From Desulfurococcaceae archaeon AG1 (GTDB lineage: Archaea > Thermoproteota > Thermoprotei_A > Sulfolobales > AG1), in NCBI GenBank assembly GCA_003116855.1, contig BEWT01000013.1:1-64000 (forward strand): a stretch of DNA of 64,000 nt, written 5' to 3'. Under the pieces are notes generated by a model. It saw nothing but the letters and a program-made list of their open reading frames with translations, was not told the DNA's origin and ran no database searches. The stretch's first letter is position 1. Every line of letters starts with the position of its first letter. Below are positions 1-9,192 of this stretch, piece by piece. The position numbers and the translations under genes were made by a program.

Positions 1-1
1 G

Positions 2-196
2 GCTACGGAGCCTATAGCTACTATGAGGGTTTGTAGAAATAATGTTTGTGAGGCTATAGGCGTATCTTTTGCAAAGGCTACTGGGTGGGGGTGGGTTGAT
101 ATAGACTATAGCTATTCCCCCGAGCTTATGGATATAGATACCCTAGAGGATCTATTGAGGGCCGAGGAGATATGCGGATCCATGGTGGAAGGCTGA
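2..196 (+). CDS. C-terminal end of a nucleotidyltransferase, probably CobY (partial)
   Basis: An open frame runs in from the left edge and ends at TGA 194-196, giving 64 residues. The end contains WVDIDYSYSPELMDIDTLEDLLRAEE split over two parts: a WVDID strand and a MDIDTLEDLLRAEE tail. A tail of the type DIDTxEDL is typical of GTP/CTP nucleotidyltransferases of the MobA/CobY type. It overlaps the start of the threonine-phosphate decarboxylase gene by 25 bases in another frame. In archaea CobY (adenosylcobinamide-phosphate guanylyltransferase) is often next to CobD, so CobY is the best guess, but the GTP-binding N-terminus lies outside the window. Function is inferred from the tail and the neighbour; that it is coding is fairly sure. 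Confidence 0.6.
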   Translation, partial: ATEPIATMRVCRNNVCEAIGVSFAKATGWGWVDIDYSYSPELMDIDTLEDLLRAEEICGSMVEG

Positions 197-1227
197 GGGT
201 TGAGAAGGATTTTAGCGTGAATGTAAACCCTCTAGGCCCTCCGAGAGAGCTCCTAGAGATCCTGGGGGCGAAGTGCTTTTCAATGAATATTATTACCAGG
301 TATCCTGATTACGAGTATAAAGATCTTAAGAACGCTATATCGAGCTTCTATAACGTTGATCCTGAGAAGATGGTGGTGCTAAACGGATCCTCAGAAGGTC
401 TCTCATTATTAGTATTAGCCCTCAAACCAACAAGGATCTATTCCCTCGAACCAACCTTCGGGGATCACAGGATCATATGCAAAGCCCTCGGAATAGAATG
501 CATAGCACTGAAATACATAGAGGGTGAAGATGAATTCATATTCAGCGAAGATCTCTTGGAAACAGCATGCAAAGATAGATCCTCAATGATAATTATGAGC
601 AACCCAAACAACCCAACAGGAGCTTACATAGATGTGAAGAAGCTAGCAAGCATAGCATCTAGATGCGAGGCTACCATGGTTATCGACGAAGCCTATGCCG
701 AGTTATGCGAAGAATGCCCCATAGAGCCTATAGACATGCCTGATAATACCGTGATCCTGAGATCCTTAACAAAATGGCTCTCAATACCGGGCTTAAGAAT
801 AGGCTTCATGGTGCTAAGCAAACAGCTCTCAAGGATCATTGATTCCTTGAGACAGCCGTGGAATGTCAACTCAATCGCTGAGTGCGTGGTAACAGATCTA
901 TTGAGAAACCATGAAGAGGCTATGAGAAGATTCATCAAGGATTCGAGAGAATATATATCGATCGAGAGGAAATATCTCTCACAAGGATTAGAGAGACTAG
1001 GGTTCAAAGTATATAGAAGCCATACAAACTACATCCTAACAAAAACAGCAATAGATATAGATATACTACTCGAAGCACTACTCAAACACGGAATAACAGT
1101 AAGAGACTGCAGATCCTTCGAAGGCCTTGACAAGGGCTATATAAGAATCTCCATCAAAAAGAGAAAAGACAATGAACAGCTACTTGACAGCATCCATGAA
1201 GTCTTGGGAAATATAACAGCTAGCTAA
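172..1227 (+). CDS. cobD: L-threonine-O-3-phosphate decarboxylase (CobD), PLP-dependent
   Basis: A 351-residue class I/II aminotransferase-fold protein. The N-terminus HGG then DFSVNVNPLGPP (13-24) is the signature of CobD rather than HisC. PLP-site features are visible: SNPNNPTG (143-150), D172 in VIDEAYAE, and the Schiff-base lysine K201 in SLTKWLSIPGLRIGF. CobD decarboxylates threonine phosphate to (R)-1-amino-2-propanol phosphate, the linker of the cobalamin nucleotide loop, in the cytoplasm. It overlaps the upstream CobY-like gene, which suggests a cobalamin operon that continues to the left of the window. HisC (histidinol-phosphate aminotransferase) is the main alternative because the folds are close; the N-terminal motif argues against it. 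Confidence 0.82.
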   Translation: MRIHGGRLRVEKDFSVNVNPLGPPRELLEILGAKCFSMNIITRYPDYEYKDLKNAISSFYNVDPEKMVVLNGSSEGLSLLVLALKPTRIYSLEPTFGDHRIICKALGIECIALKYIEGEDEFIFSEDLLETACKDRSSMIIMSNPNNPTGAYIDVKKLASIASRCEATMVIDEAYAELCEECPIEPIDMPDNTVILRSLTKWLSIPGLRIGFMVLSKQLSRIIDSLRQPWNVNSIAECVVTDLLRNHEEAMRRFIKDSREYISIERKYLSQGLERLGFKVYRSHTNYILTKTAIDIDILLEALLKHGITVRDCRSFEGLDKGYIRISIKKRKDNEQLLDSIHEVLGNITAS

Positions 1228-1369
1228 CTACTCACATAATACTGCTATAATACTATCTGGGCAATAATACTCATAGTATACGCTTTTATTCGGACATACT
1301 ATGACCCATGGGTAATACTAATACGTGTTAAATATATTAATCCATAATTAATCAATATTGGGGGAAAGA

Positions 1370-1816
1370 GTGTCTATCAAAATCAATACTAAGAGAATCA
1401 AAAGAGGACTAGAGCCTCTTATCGCCGCTATAATACTTATAGCAATAACCCTCATCATAGCCATCGCTGTAGCAGCATGGATAACAGGAGTATTTTCAAC
1501 AAGCACTGGCGCAGGTGTGGAACAGTTAATTATATACCCAAACACCTCACTGAAAAGAAGCGGTAATAACTGGATCTTTAATGCAACACTCGCTAACAGA
1601 GGAACAGCAACTATAGAAATAGTAGGATTAACCGTTGGTGGCTGCTCGCCCGAGGGTGGGGTATCACCATCAATAATAGAGCCCGGAAACATTACAACCA
1701 TTACCGCAAACTTTAGTGCTAGCACATGTAAGTTTATAAATGGTACTACCTACCAGGTTCAGATATTCACCGCAGCTGGCAACGTCTTCTCCTCAACTGT
1801 AGTTGCTGGTAGATAG
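1370..1816 (+). CDS. Archaeal type IV pilin-like protein with class III signal peptide
   Basis: About 148 residues. A short basic leader (KINTKRIKRG) is followed by LEPLIAAIILIAITLIIAI, the uninterrupted hydrophobic helix that archaeal pilins use both as membrane anchor and as assembly core; a PibD/FlaK-like peptidase would cut at the RG-LE junction. The rest is Ser/Thr/Gly-rich beta-strand sequence with several N-x-T/S sites and two cysteines (about 90 and 124), consistent with an exported, glycosylated pilin head. I prefer GTG 1370 as start because GGGGGA at 1360-1365 fits a Shine-Dalgarno; TTG 1358 in the same frame is possible. No pilus ATPase or platform gene is nearby, so it is an orphan pilin. 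The exact pilin subfamily is unknown. Confidence 0.75.
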   Translation: MSIKINTKRIKRGLEPLIAAIILIAITLIIAIAVAAWITGVFSTSTGAGVEQLIIYPNTSLKRSGNNWIFNATLANRGTATIEIVGLTVGGCSPEGGVSPSIIEPGNITTITANFSASTCKFINGTTYQVQIFTAAGNVFSSTVVAGR

Positions 1817-2416
1817 ATCTTTTTATAAATATTTTTATCTGTATCCTTAGTTATCTTAAATGTCTACTTGGATATTATTATTGTAAGCTTAATGTTATCA
1901 AAGATCTTAGAACTAGAACTAGCAAATAGAAGCCGGCTAGACGTTGCTAATAAGACCTCGAATAGAGCTTTTAGTAAAATGTGTTTCTGTGAAGATCTTG
2001 GGGTATTAAAAGCAATAATCTCGAACAATTAACTCTATGCCTTTATTTTTACCTCCCTTTAAGTTATTCGTTTACTGCATGAATACATGTGTAGTTCATA
2101 GAGCGGCTCAATCTATAGAGGAATCAAGTTAAACAAACGTGTTACAACCGTAGGCTATAAATAGATAGAAAACCCTCAATCGCTATCCCTTGATGGTTGA
2201 TAATAGGAGCAGCTCTGTGTTAAATATAGATGTGGAACTGATAGTTATAGAGATATTTGACAATGGTTACGGAATCCTTTTTAAGATGATGCTTGGAAGC
2301 TCTTGTTGTTATTAAACAGGATTATTGTTTTTAAAGGAGCTGTGTTTTGGGCTACTGTTTAAAAGATCCGTTAATAGGTATTTTTATCTCTGGCGTGAAA
2401 CTATTTCTGGTGTGCT
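1817..2416. other. 600-nt spacer, no convincing gene
   Basis: AT-rich spacer between the pilin and the acyl-CoA synthetase. The only open frame of note is 1892-2032 (+), 46 codons from ATG to TAA with a Cys-x-Cys near the middle; it has no visible Shine-Dalgarno and I do not recognise it. I saw no repeat or RNA signature. The T-rich stretch around 2330-2400 probably contains the promoter of the synthetase. Confidence 0.4.
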
Positions 2417-4351
2417 ATGGAGTATAGGTGGTATCCTCCAAAGGATCTTGTCTATTCTTCTAATGTCTACTCGTTTATGGAGTTGAGGGGTTTTAAGGAG
2501 TATAGGGATCTTGTTGATGCTAGTGTGAGGGATGTTAGGTGGTTCTGGGGTTTGTTGCCGGAGATCCTTGGTGTTGAGTGGTTTAGGGAGCCTAGGGAGG
2601 TTCTTGATCTGAGTAGGGGTGTTGAGTGGGCTTCTTGGTATGTTGGTGGTAGGCTTAATGCTGCTTATAATGCTCTAGATCTGCAGGTGAAGAAGGGTTT
2701 TGGGGCTAGTGAGGCTTTTACATGGGTTGGTGAGGATGGTGTTGTGAGGAGATATACTTACTCGGATCTCTTGAGGGAGGTCAATAGTCTTGCGAGCTTT
2801 TTCCTAGGATCTGGTGTGGGTGTTGGTGATGTTGTTGCGATCTATGCTCCTATGATGCCTGAGTCTATTGTAGCGATGCTTGCTGCTATAAAGATAGGAG
2901 GTATAGCTGCTCCTATATTCTCTGGCTTTGCTCCTGAGGCTGTTGCTGAGAGGCTTAGGCTTTCTGGGTCAAGGATCCTTGTTACTGTTGATGGTTATTA
3001 TAGGAGGGGTAAAGCGATTGTGCTTAAGGATAATGCTGATAAAGCCTCAGACCTTTCTGGAAGTGTTGAGAGGGTCGTTGTTATCAAGAGGCTTGGGGTA
3101 GAGATTCCGTGGAATGATAGGAGGGATATATGGTATCATGAGGCTATAAAGGGTAGCTGGAGATCTGTTGAGGCTAGGGAGATGGATCCAAACGACCCGG
3201 CATTACTGCTATTCACCTCAGGAACAACTGGGAAGCCGAAGGGGGCTGTTATAAGCCATGCAGGCTCTATACTACAGCCTGCTAAGGAGCATTACTTCAA
3301 TCTAGATATTAAGAGGGGCGATAAGCTCTGGTGGATCACAGATCTAGGGTGGATGATGGGTCCCTGGCAGGTCTTCGGAACCCAGACCCTCGGTGCTTCC
3401 CACATAATGGTTGAGGGAGCAATAGATCATCCGCCTGATAGGGCTTGGAGTATTGTCGAGAGGTTTGGCGTAACCCATATGGGTTTTGCAGCAACTGTTG
3501 CAAGGATCCTTAGATCCCTTGGGAAAACATACGAGAACCACGATCTCAGCAGGCTCAGGGTCTTTGGAAACACCGGAGAGCCTATAGATCCACAGACATG
3601 GATGTGGGTTATGAGGGATGTTGGTGAGGAGAAGAGACCGATAATAAACCTCTCGGGAGGGACGGAGATTTTTGGATGCATACTAATGCCAAGCGTCGTG
3701 ACACCCCTAAAACCCTCAACACTCTGGGGCCCAGCCCTCGGTGTCGATGCAGATGTTCTCGACGATAATGGGAACCCGGTTAGGGGTGCTACGGGATACC
3801 TTGTTGTTAAGAAACCAATACCATCTATGACTAGGGGGCTTTGGAGGGATCCTGAGAGGTATTTGGAGACATATTGGAGGAGATTCCCCGGGATATGGTA
3901 TCATGGCGACTGGGCCTATATAGATTTAGAGGGGTTCTGGTACCTATTTGGAAGGGCTGATGACGTGATCAAGGTTGCTGGTAAGAGGATAGGATCCGCG
4001 GAGATTGAGGGTGTGATAAACAAAGTAGAGGGGGTTGCTGAGTCTGCATGCATAGGCATACCCCACGAGGTTAAGGGAGAGGTTATAGGGTGCTTTGTAA
4101 AGCCTAAGGAATGGCCCCCAAGGGATCCAGAAACCCTTGTTAAGAAGGCTAGGGAGAGGGTTGTAGAGGCTATTGGGAAACCCTTCGAGCCTGAGGAAAT
4201 ATATATTGTCAAGGATCTGCCAAGGACTAGGAGCGGGAAGATCATGAGGAGAGTGATCAGAGCTATAGTAACGGGAGGACAGCTCGGCGATATAAGCGTG
4301 CTAGAGAATCCCGACTCCATAGAGGAGATAAAAAGAGCCCTGGGCGGGTAG
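2417..4351 (+). CDS. AMP-forming acyl-CoA synthetase (acetyl-CoA synthetase family)
   Basis: A 644-residue ANL-superfamily enzyme that activates a carboxylic acid with ATP to an acyl-adenylate and then forms the CoA thioester. The N-terminal extension (1-110) is of the ACS type. The phosphate-binding loop LLFTSGTTGKPKGAVISH lies near 262-279, the adenine-binding region includes NLSGGTEIFG, the hinge region is YHGDWAYID, and the C-terminal catalytic lysine is in PRTRSGKIMRR near 603, the site usually acetylated for control. Acetate, propionate or a branched short-chain acid are possible substrates; I cannot tell which. It is followed one base later by a membrane protein and then a branched-chain amino-acid-type ABC set, hinting at branched-chain acid catabolism. 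The first third of the gene is strikingly poor in C compared with the rest. Confidence 0.85.
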   Translation: MEYRWYPPKDLVYSSNVYSFMELRGFKEYRDLVDASVRDVRWFWGLLPEILGVEWFREPREVLDLSRGVEWASWYVGGRLNAAYNALDLQVKKGFGASEAFTWVGEDGVVRRYTYSDLLREVNSLASFFLGSGVGVGDVVAIYAPMMPESIVAMLAAIKIGGIAAPIFSGFAPEAVAERLRLSGSRILVTVDGYYRRGKAIVLKDNADKASDLSGSVERVVVIKRLGVEIPWNDRRDIWYHEAIKGSWRSVEAREMDPNDPALLLFTSGTTGKPKGAVISHAGSILQPAKEHYFNLDIKRGDKLWWITDLGWMMGPWQVFGTQTLGASHIMVEGAIDHPPDRAWSIVERFGVTHMGFAATVARILRSLGKTYENHDLSRLRVFGNTGEPIDPQTWMWVMRDVGEEKRPIINLSGGTEIFGCILMPSVVTPLKPSTLWGPALGVDADVLDDNGNPVRGATGYLVVKKPIPSMTRGLWRDPERYLETYWRRFPGIWYHGDWAYIDLEGFWYLFGRADDVIKVAGKRIGSAEIEGVINKVEGVAESACIGIPHEVKGEVIGCFVKPKEWPPRDPETLVKKARERVVEAIGKPFEPEEIYIVKDLPRTRSGKIMRRVIRAIVTGGQLGDISVLENPDSIEEIKRALGG

Positions 4352-4352
4352 C

Positions 4353-5108
4353 TTGAGAAGACCTTACCAAGGTTTTGCGGGACGCCTACCCACAGGGGGG
4401 ATAATAGTATCAGCGATCCTTATGGGAATAGGGGCTTTCATGCTCCTACTAAGCTCGATCATGATCTCATTGCTAATATATATAGACCTAACACTACTCC
4501 TACTCGGATCCATGGCATCATTCGCAGGGATAGCGGTTTTCATGCCAGCCTCTATATCGATAAGCTCTGCTCTAGCAGCCCTTGCTAGATCCAGCTCCTC
4601 CACCCTGAGAACGATCCTCACCAAAACGTCTGGAGGCAGCTCCCAAGAGGCTTTCGAAGAGATCTTCAGCCTCGAACCCCAGACCCCCTCACTGCTTAAC
4701 AGCATAAAGCTCGCGATGACATCGATAATCCTGGTGATCATATTACTCCTCTCGCTATTCATAAACCTCCCGCCCCTCGCAAGACTGGCAATGATCCTTG
4801 TAGGAGCTACAATAGCACCAATAACAATGATCGCTGCAGCTCACTCACTCATAGAAGAGACAAAAGGGTGGCTCGAAAAACACGTAACTCTAGAGCTATA
4901 TGCGTTTAAAAAAATACCACAAGATCTAAAAGGACACCAAGACCCACCAATACCTAGGAAGCTACTAATATCAAACACGTTTCTAATCTCATTAATAACC
5001 ATGGGTATATATATGATATATCTACTACCAATATCGATCCTAGAGCTTAACAGGCACATCGACTGGCATAGGGATTACGAACAAAAACTATCTGAGAAAA
5101 TAGGCTAA
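4353..5108 (+). CDS. Integral membrane protein of unknown function
   Basis: A 251-residue protein starting at TTG one base after the stop of the synthetase (TAG-C-TTG), so translational coupling is likely. Hydrophobic segments appear at about 15-40, 42-65, 120-140, 142-165 and 208-232, with a Ser/Thr-rich loop at 75-95 and a charged region at 165-200. The last 20 residues are hydrophilic. No motif of LivH/LivM permeases (for example the EAA loop) is visible, so it is not an obvious missing permease for the ABC genes downstream. I do not recognise a family. Opposite-frame reading gives nothing better. Confidence 0.6.
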   Translation: MRRPYQGFAGRLPTGGIIVSAILMGIGAFMLLLSSIMISLLIYIDLTLLLLGSMASFAGIAVFMPASISISSALAALARSSSSTLRTILTKTSGGSSQEAFEEIFSLEPQTPSLLNSIKLAMTSIILVIILLLSLFINLPPLARLAMILVGATIAPITMIAAAHSLIEETKGWLEKHVTLELYAFKKIPQDLKGHQDPPIPRKLLISNTFLISLITMGIYMIYLLPISILELNRHIDWHRDYEQKLSEKIG

Positions 5109-5414
5109 ATCAGCATAGCCGAATAACCAAGATTTAGTTGGTTAACCATCCGATAACCGTTGATCGAACTGTAACCACTAAATTAGAGGATCCTGTAGCC
5201 TATCATTATTAATATATAAACCATATATCTCTCTTAATCTTTTTAGAATTTCGTTTCTATTGGGCTGTCAAGACTATATTGATCGTGATTATCCATATAG
5301 ATCGGATCCCTATGATGATAGAATCCCCATACTCTGTATTTTTAGATAGTTAGCTCTTTATATATTACATTTATACTTATTATCTCCCTTTAGTAACTTT
5401 ATTAGGTGATCTAA
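5109..5414. other. 306-nt spacer upstream of the ABC operon
   Basis: AT-rich, no open frame that looks coding. A TATA-like run (tttatatattacattta) around 5356-5373 and the motif AGGTGAT at 5404-5410 directly before GTG 5415 are consistent with promoter and Shine-Dalgarno of the binding-protein gene. Confidence 0.4.
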
Positions 5415-6773
5415 GTGTCTAGTGTTAGGAGCCCGGTTACTATTGGGTTAATAGTGCTCGTAGTAGTGCTTCTAGGCGCTGTGGGATACCTAGCAGCATA
5501 CCCACCAACCAGGGTGGTGACAACAACGGTAACAGCACCTGGCGGGGCTGCCCAGGTAACAACAGTAACACAGGTTTTGACAACAACGGTAACACAGGCC
5601 GCACCGCAGCCTCAGATGATTGAGTGCAGGCTCGGCTTTGCAATGGCTGTCAGTGGACCCTATGCTGTTGACGGCCCGGTGAGGAGGGATGGCGGGATCC
5701 TGGCTATCGAGCATATAAACAAATACCTAGAATCCATAGGCGCTCCCATAAGGTTTAGATATGTTCACGACGATACTAAGGGCACTGCTGCTGATGCGCT
5801 AAAGGTTGTTCAGTCCATGTATGCCGCCGGAATCAGGGTTATAATAGGCCCCTTCGCTAGTGGCGAGGTTAGAGGTGTTATGGATTTTGCCAATAGTAAT
5901 AAGATTATAATTATAAGCCCCTCCTCTACAAGCCCGCTTCTAGCAGCACCTGACTATATATTCAGGGCACCGCCTACTGATCTCTTCCAAGCCAAGGTTC
6001 TCGCCCAGCTCATGAATAGCATGGGGATAAAGAAGGTAGCCGCTATAGTTAGGGGTGATGATTATGGTAGGGGTCTTCTCGAAGCATTTAGAAAAGAGTT
6101 CACAACCCAGTACGGTGGAATCCTCAGAGAGATCGTATATACTGTTGGACAGCCTGACTATGCCTCAGAGGTAGCTAGGCTAAGCTCCTACGTGAAAGAG
6201 CTGGGTGCTGATGCCTCAACAGCCGTGCTGATCATTGCCTTCGAGGATGACGGGCTCAACATCATTGGACATGCGAGACTCGACCCCGTATTGAGCAGTG
6301 TTAGGTGGTTTGGCAGCGAGACCCTCAATAGACCTGCAGCCTATACACCGCCACCAACAGGAAAGGCTACTAAAGAGATTGCCGACTTCCTAGCCAAGGT
6401 AGGCTTAACAGGTGTCTTTGCCTCGCCCAGAGGAAGCCCTCTGGCTGAGATGTTTGAGAAGGAGTATAGGAGCAGGTTTGGCAGAGATCCCTCTCCCTAT
6501 GCTTACTTCACCTACGATGCTGTATGGCTTGCAGCCATGGCGATCCTGTTCGCAGGAGGTAAGTGCTACGATGCTGATGCTGTTAAGAATGCCCTCCCGA
6601 TCGTTGCTGAGCGTTTCATAGGCGTTACTGGATGGAAAGCCCTTGACGAGAACGGCGATGCCAGGGGTTCCGACTATACGATCTGGCAGTACAGAATAGT
6701 TGGGGGTAACTATACCTTCGCACCAATAGGTGTTTGGAGATACCCAGCAGGTGTTGTGGAGCTATATAAATAA
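5415..6773 (+). CDS. ABC transporter substrate-binding protein, branched-chain amino acid (LivK) family
   Basis: A 452-residue exported binding protein. GTG start with AGGTGAT five bases upstream. A hydrophobic N-terminal segment (about 6-28) is followed by a Thr/Val/Gln-rich linker (about 33-68, repeated TTTVT and VTTVTQ), the usual archaeal membrane tether, and then a type I periplasmic-binding fold (ANF/LivK): ECRLGFAMAVSGPYAVDG, IIGPFASGEV, and a C-terminal region YAYFTYDAVWLAAMAI. Ligands in this family are leucine/isoleucine/valine, other amino acids, amides or short carboxylates. It is followed by two ATPase genes of the LivG and LivF types, with 20 and 4 bases between genes; no permease gene is present. 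The family is secure; the ligand is open. Confidence 0.88.
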   Translation: MSSVRSPVTIGLIVLVVVLLGAVGYLAAYPPTRVVTTTVTAPGGAAQVTTVTQVLTTTVTQAAPQPQMIECRLGFAMAVSGPYAVDGPVRRDGGILAIEHINKYLESIGAPIRFRYVHDDTKGTAADALKVVQSMYAAGIRVIIGPFASGEVRGVMDFANSNKIIIISPSSTSPLLAAPDYIFRAPPTDLFQAKVLAQLMNSMGIKKVAAIVRGDDYGRGLLEAFRKEFTTQYGGILREIVYTVGQPDYASEVARLSSYVKELGADASTAVLIIAFEDDGLNIIGHARLDPVLSSVRWFGSETLNRPAAYTPPPTGKATKEIADFLAKVGLTGVFASPRGSPLAEMFEKEYRSRFGRDPSPYAYFTYDAVWLAAMAILFAGGKCYDADAVKNALPIVAERFIGVTGWKALDENGDARGSDYTIWQYRIVGGNYTFAPIGVWRYPAGVVELYK

Positions 6774-6793
6774 TGATAAATAACTGAGGTTAG

Positions 6794-7570
6794 GTGGCTT
6801 TTTTGGAAAAGATCCTTGTTGTCGAAGGACTCACAAAGAGGTTTGGGGAGCTCGTTGCAGTGGATAACGTGTCCTTTGAGATAGGTAGGGGCGAGGTTGT
6901 TGGCCTTATAGGGCCTAATGGTTCTGGCAAAACAACGCTCTTTAACCTAATAACAGGGGTTTTGAAGCCGGATAGCGGTAGGATCTTTTTTGAGGGTAAG
7001 AGGATAGATGGTATGCCGCCCCACAAGATCTATAGCTTAGGGCTTGTGAGGAGCTTCCAGATCCCCAGGGTCTTTAACAATGTTACTGTTGCTGAGAATG
7101 CTATGCTATCACCTAGGGGACAGGTTGGTGAGTCTCCCCTAAAGGCTCTGTTCAAATCGATCTGGTCTCGACAGGAGATCTCTCTCGCAGAGAGGGTTGC
7201 ATCGATACTAGAGGATCTACAGCTTCTTGGCGTCCATAGATCTAGATCCTCAGCGATCTCCGGAGGGCAGATGAAGCTTACCGAGATGGCTAGGGTTATG
7301 GCCTCCTCACCCAAAATGATCTTCCTAGACGAGCCTGCAGCTGGCGTGGCTATCTCGCTAGCCCACGAGATCTTCAGAAGGCTAAGGAGCCTTAGAGACG
7401 AGGCTGGGATCACTTTATTCATAATAGAGCATAGACTCGATATCCTGCTCGAGTATGTCGATAGGGTTATGGTTATGAGCCAGGGCAGAATAATAGCTGA
7501 TGGTAAGCCTAGAGAAGTGATAGAGGATCCAAGGGTGGTGGAGGTATATCTAGGAGAATGGCGGGGGTGA
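6794..7570 (+). CDS. livG: ABC transporter ATP-binding protein, LivG type
   Basis: 258 residues. Walker A GPNGSGKTT (about 36-44), Q-loop region VRSFQIPRVF that is characteristic of LivG, signature SGGQMKL (about 155), Walker B MIFLDEPAAGV (about 175) and H-loop IIEHRLDIL. GTG start with GAGGTTAG just upstream. It works at the inner face of the membrane and powers import together with LivF and two permeases (LivH, LivM), which are not encoded here. The A in DEPAAGVAISLAHEI replaces the more usual N/P pattern, a small deviation. Confidence 0.9.
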   Translation: MAFLEKILVVEGLTKRFGELVAVDNVSFEIGRGEVVGLIGPNGSGKTTLFNLITGVLKPDSGRIFFEGKRIDGMPPHKIYSLGLVRSFQIPRVFNNVTVAENAMLSPRGQVGESPLKALFKSIWSRQEISLAERVASILEDLQLLGVHRSRSSAISGGQMKLTEMARVMASSPKMIFLDEPAAGVAISLAHEIFRRLRSLRDEAGITLFIIEHRLDILLEYVDRVMVMSQGRIIADGKPREVIEDPRVVEVYLGEWRG

Positions 7571-7574
7571 GGAG

Positions 7575-8294
7575 ATGACGATCCTAGAGGTTAAGGATCT
7601 CTCAGGGGGTTATGGGAAGCTAGCCATAGTGTTTGACGCAAGCCTCACAGTAGGTAAGAACGAGATCGTAGCCATAGTAGGTCCAAACGGCTCTGGCAAG
7701 AGCACCCTGGTCAAAATGATAGCTGGTATCGCAACAATACATAGAGGCACCGTAACCTTCATGGGTAGAGATATAACTAGAGAGCCTCCTGAGAAGAGGG
7801 TTACGATGGGTCTCGGATACCTACCACAAACCAACAATATTTTCCCCGACATGAGTGTTGAGGAGAACCTAGAGATGGGAGGCTACGGCCTTGACGAAAA
7901 CACCCTCAGATCTAGAATGGAAGCTGTATTCAACCTATTCCCAGAGCTTAAGGATAGGAAAAAACAAAGGGCAGATACCCTCAGCGGTGGTGAGAGGCAA
8001 ATGCTAGCTATCTCCAGGGTTCTCATGAAGGATCCCTCGTTACTGCTCCTCGACGAACCCTCAGCAGGGCTCGCTCCAAAGCTTGTTGAAAGGATATTCA
8101 GAGCTGTCAGAGAGATCAGGGATATGGGTAAATCAATAGTATTAGTAGAGCAGCATGCTAAAAGAGCCCTTGAAGCCTCTGATCGAGGGATCGTCATGGC
8201 TGGAGGAAGAATTGTTCTCGAGGGAGAGTCTAAGCAACTGCTAAGCTCACAAGATCTCAGGCTAGCTTTCTTCATGGGAAAAACAAGTACTTAG
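7575..8294 (+). CDS. livF: ABC transporter ATP-binding protein, LivF type
   Basis: 239 residues, ATG four bases after the LivG stop with a GGTGAGGAG Shine-Dalgarno overlapping it. Walker A GPNGSGKST (34-42), GYLPQTNNIFPDMSVEENL typical of LivF, signature LSGGERQ (about 136), Walker B LLLLDEPSAGLAPKL, switch histidine in LVEQHAKRAL. Partner of the preceding LivG. The operon ends here; the next gene lies on the other strand. Confidence 0.9.
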   Translation: MTILEVKDLSGGYGKLAIVFDASLTVGKNEIVAIVGPNGSGKSTLVKMIAGIATIHRGTVTFMGRDITREPPEKRVTMGLGYLPQTNNIFPDMSVEENLEMGGYGLDENTLRSRMEAVFNLFPELKDRKKQRADTLSGGERQMLAISRVLMKDPSLLLLDEPSAGLAPKLVERIFRAVREIRDMGKSIVLVEQHAKRALEASDRGIVMAGGRIVLEGESKQLLSSQDLRLAFFMGKTST

Positions 8295-8351
8295 ACCTCT
8301 CTCGTTAAGAACGCCAAATTTACGAAAACCCTAAAAAACAAACGGATCGGA

Positions 8352-8897
8352 CTACTGGGTCTTAACAACCTTTGCCTCTGGGGTTATCTCCACGTTTTTA
8401 ATGAGTGTGTTTCCTACTGGTGATGTTCTCACCGTTTCTTCCCATATTTCTTTTATTGTCTTCTCATCAGCCTCTGCATCTATATACGCCTTAGCGTAGA
8501 TCCTCCTATACCCTGGATGCCCCTGGCTTGATAGGCCTAGGAAGACCAATAGGTTGTCCAGCTCACCTTCAAGAGATATCTCGAGATTCCTGATCTTCAC
8601 ACCCCTCTTGGTAGCATTAAAAACAAACCCAGTAGCGTAGCAGGCTCCAAGAGCTCCTAGAACATACTCTATAGCCCTTGGCCCCGTGTCCAAACCTCCT
8701 ATATCCTGCGGCTCGGATACTGCGAACGAGTGATCCCTTATATATGTCTTGAAGTTGAAGCCGGCTCCCAGCCATCTAACCTTAGCGTTGAATCTTGGGC
8801 TCTGAGCTTCAGGATCCCTGTTTTTCTCTGCTTCTTTAAGCAGTTCTCTCAACCTTTGAACATCGATTCCGTTTATAACGTTTATAATTCGACTCAT
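8352..8897 (-). CDS. OsmC/Ohr family protein, probably not a canonical peroxidase
   Basis: 181 residues from ATG 8897 (a GTG at 8906 would add three). The family pattern is clear: GPRAIEYVLGALGACYATGF in the middle, a central helix, and SSQGHPGYRRIYAKAYIDAEA before the second active-site region. OsmC and Ohr reduce organic hydroperoxides with two cysteines. Here the first is present (ALGACYA) but the second site reads RTSPVGNTL, where the usual SCPV cysteine is replaced by serine. It may therefore be a redox-incompetent or one-Cys variant, or a thiol/persulfide-binding relative. Convergent with livF. Confidence 0.8.
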   Translation of the reverse strand: MSRIINVINGIDVQRLRELLKEAEKNRDPEAQSPRFNAKVRWLGAGFNFKTYIRDHSFAVSEPQDIGGLDTGPRAIEYVLGALGACYATGFVFNATKRGVKIRNLEISLEGELDNLLVFLGLSSQGHPGYRRIYAKAYIDAEADEKTIKEIWEETVRTSPVGNTLIKNVEITPEAKVVKTQ

Positions 8898-9192
8898 AGG
8901 TTTCACTAAAATAAGTTAACTAGCTCGCTTAAATACTCAATTTTTTTCTCATTATTTACCTGTATCTCGAAGAGATGGGTAAATATATTTTAATAATAAT
9001 GTGTACTAGGATTAAAATCTAAGCTTTTGATAAATAAAAGATAAACTTTACGTATATGGAAGTGGAATCCCGTCTAGGTTATAGAGGCTCAAAGAAAGAG
9101 AAGAAAACGATCCCGAGACAACTCCAATACTCCTTAAGAGGCAGAGGGACAGGTGCTGGCACTAACAAGCGTTAGGCATAATCCTCAAGTAG

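Noticed and set aside
4353-5108. Membrane protein as the missing LivH/LivM permease
   Set aside because: Only about five helices, no EAA-type coupling motif, and located before the binding protein; kept as unknown membrane protein.
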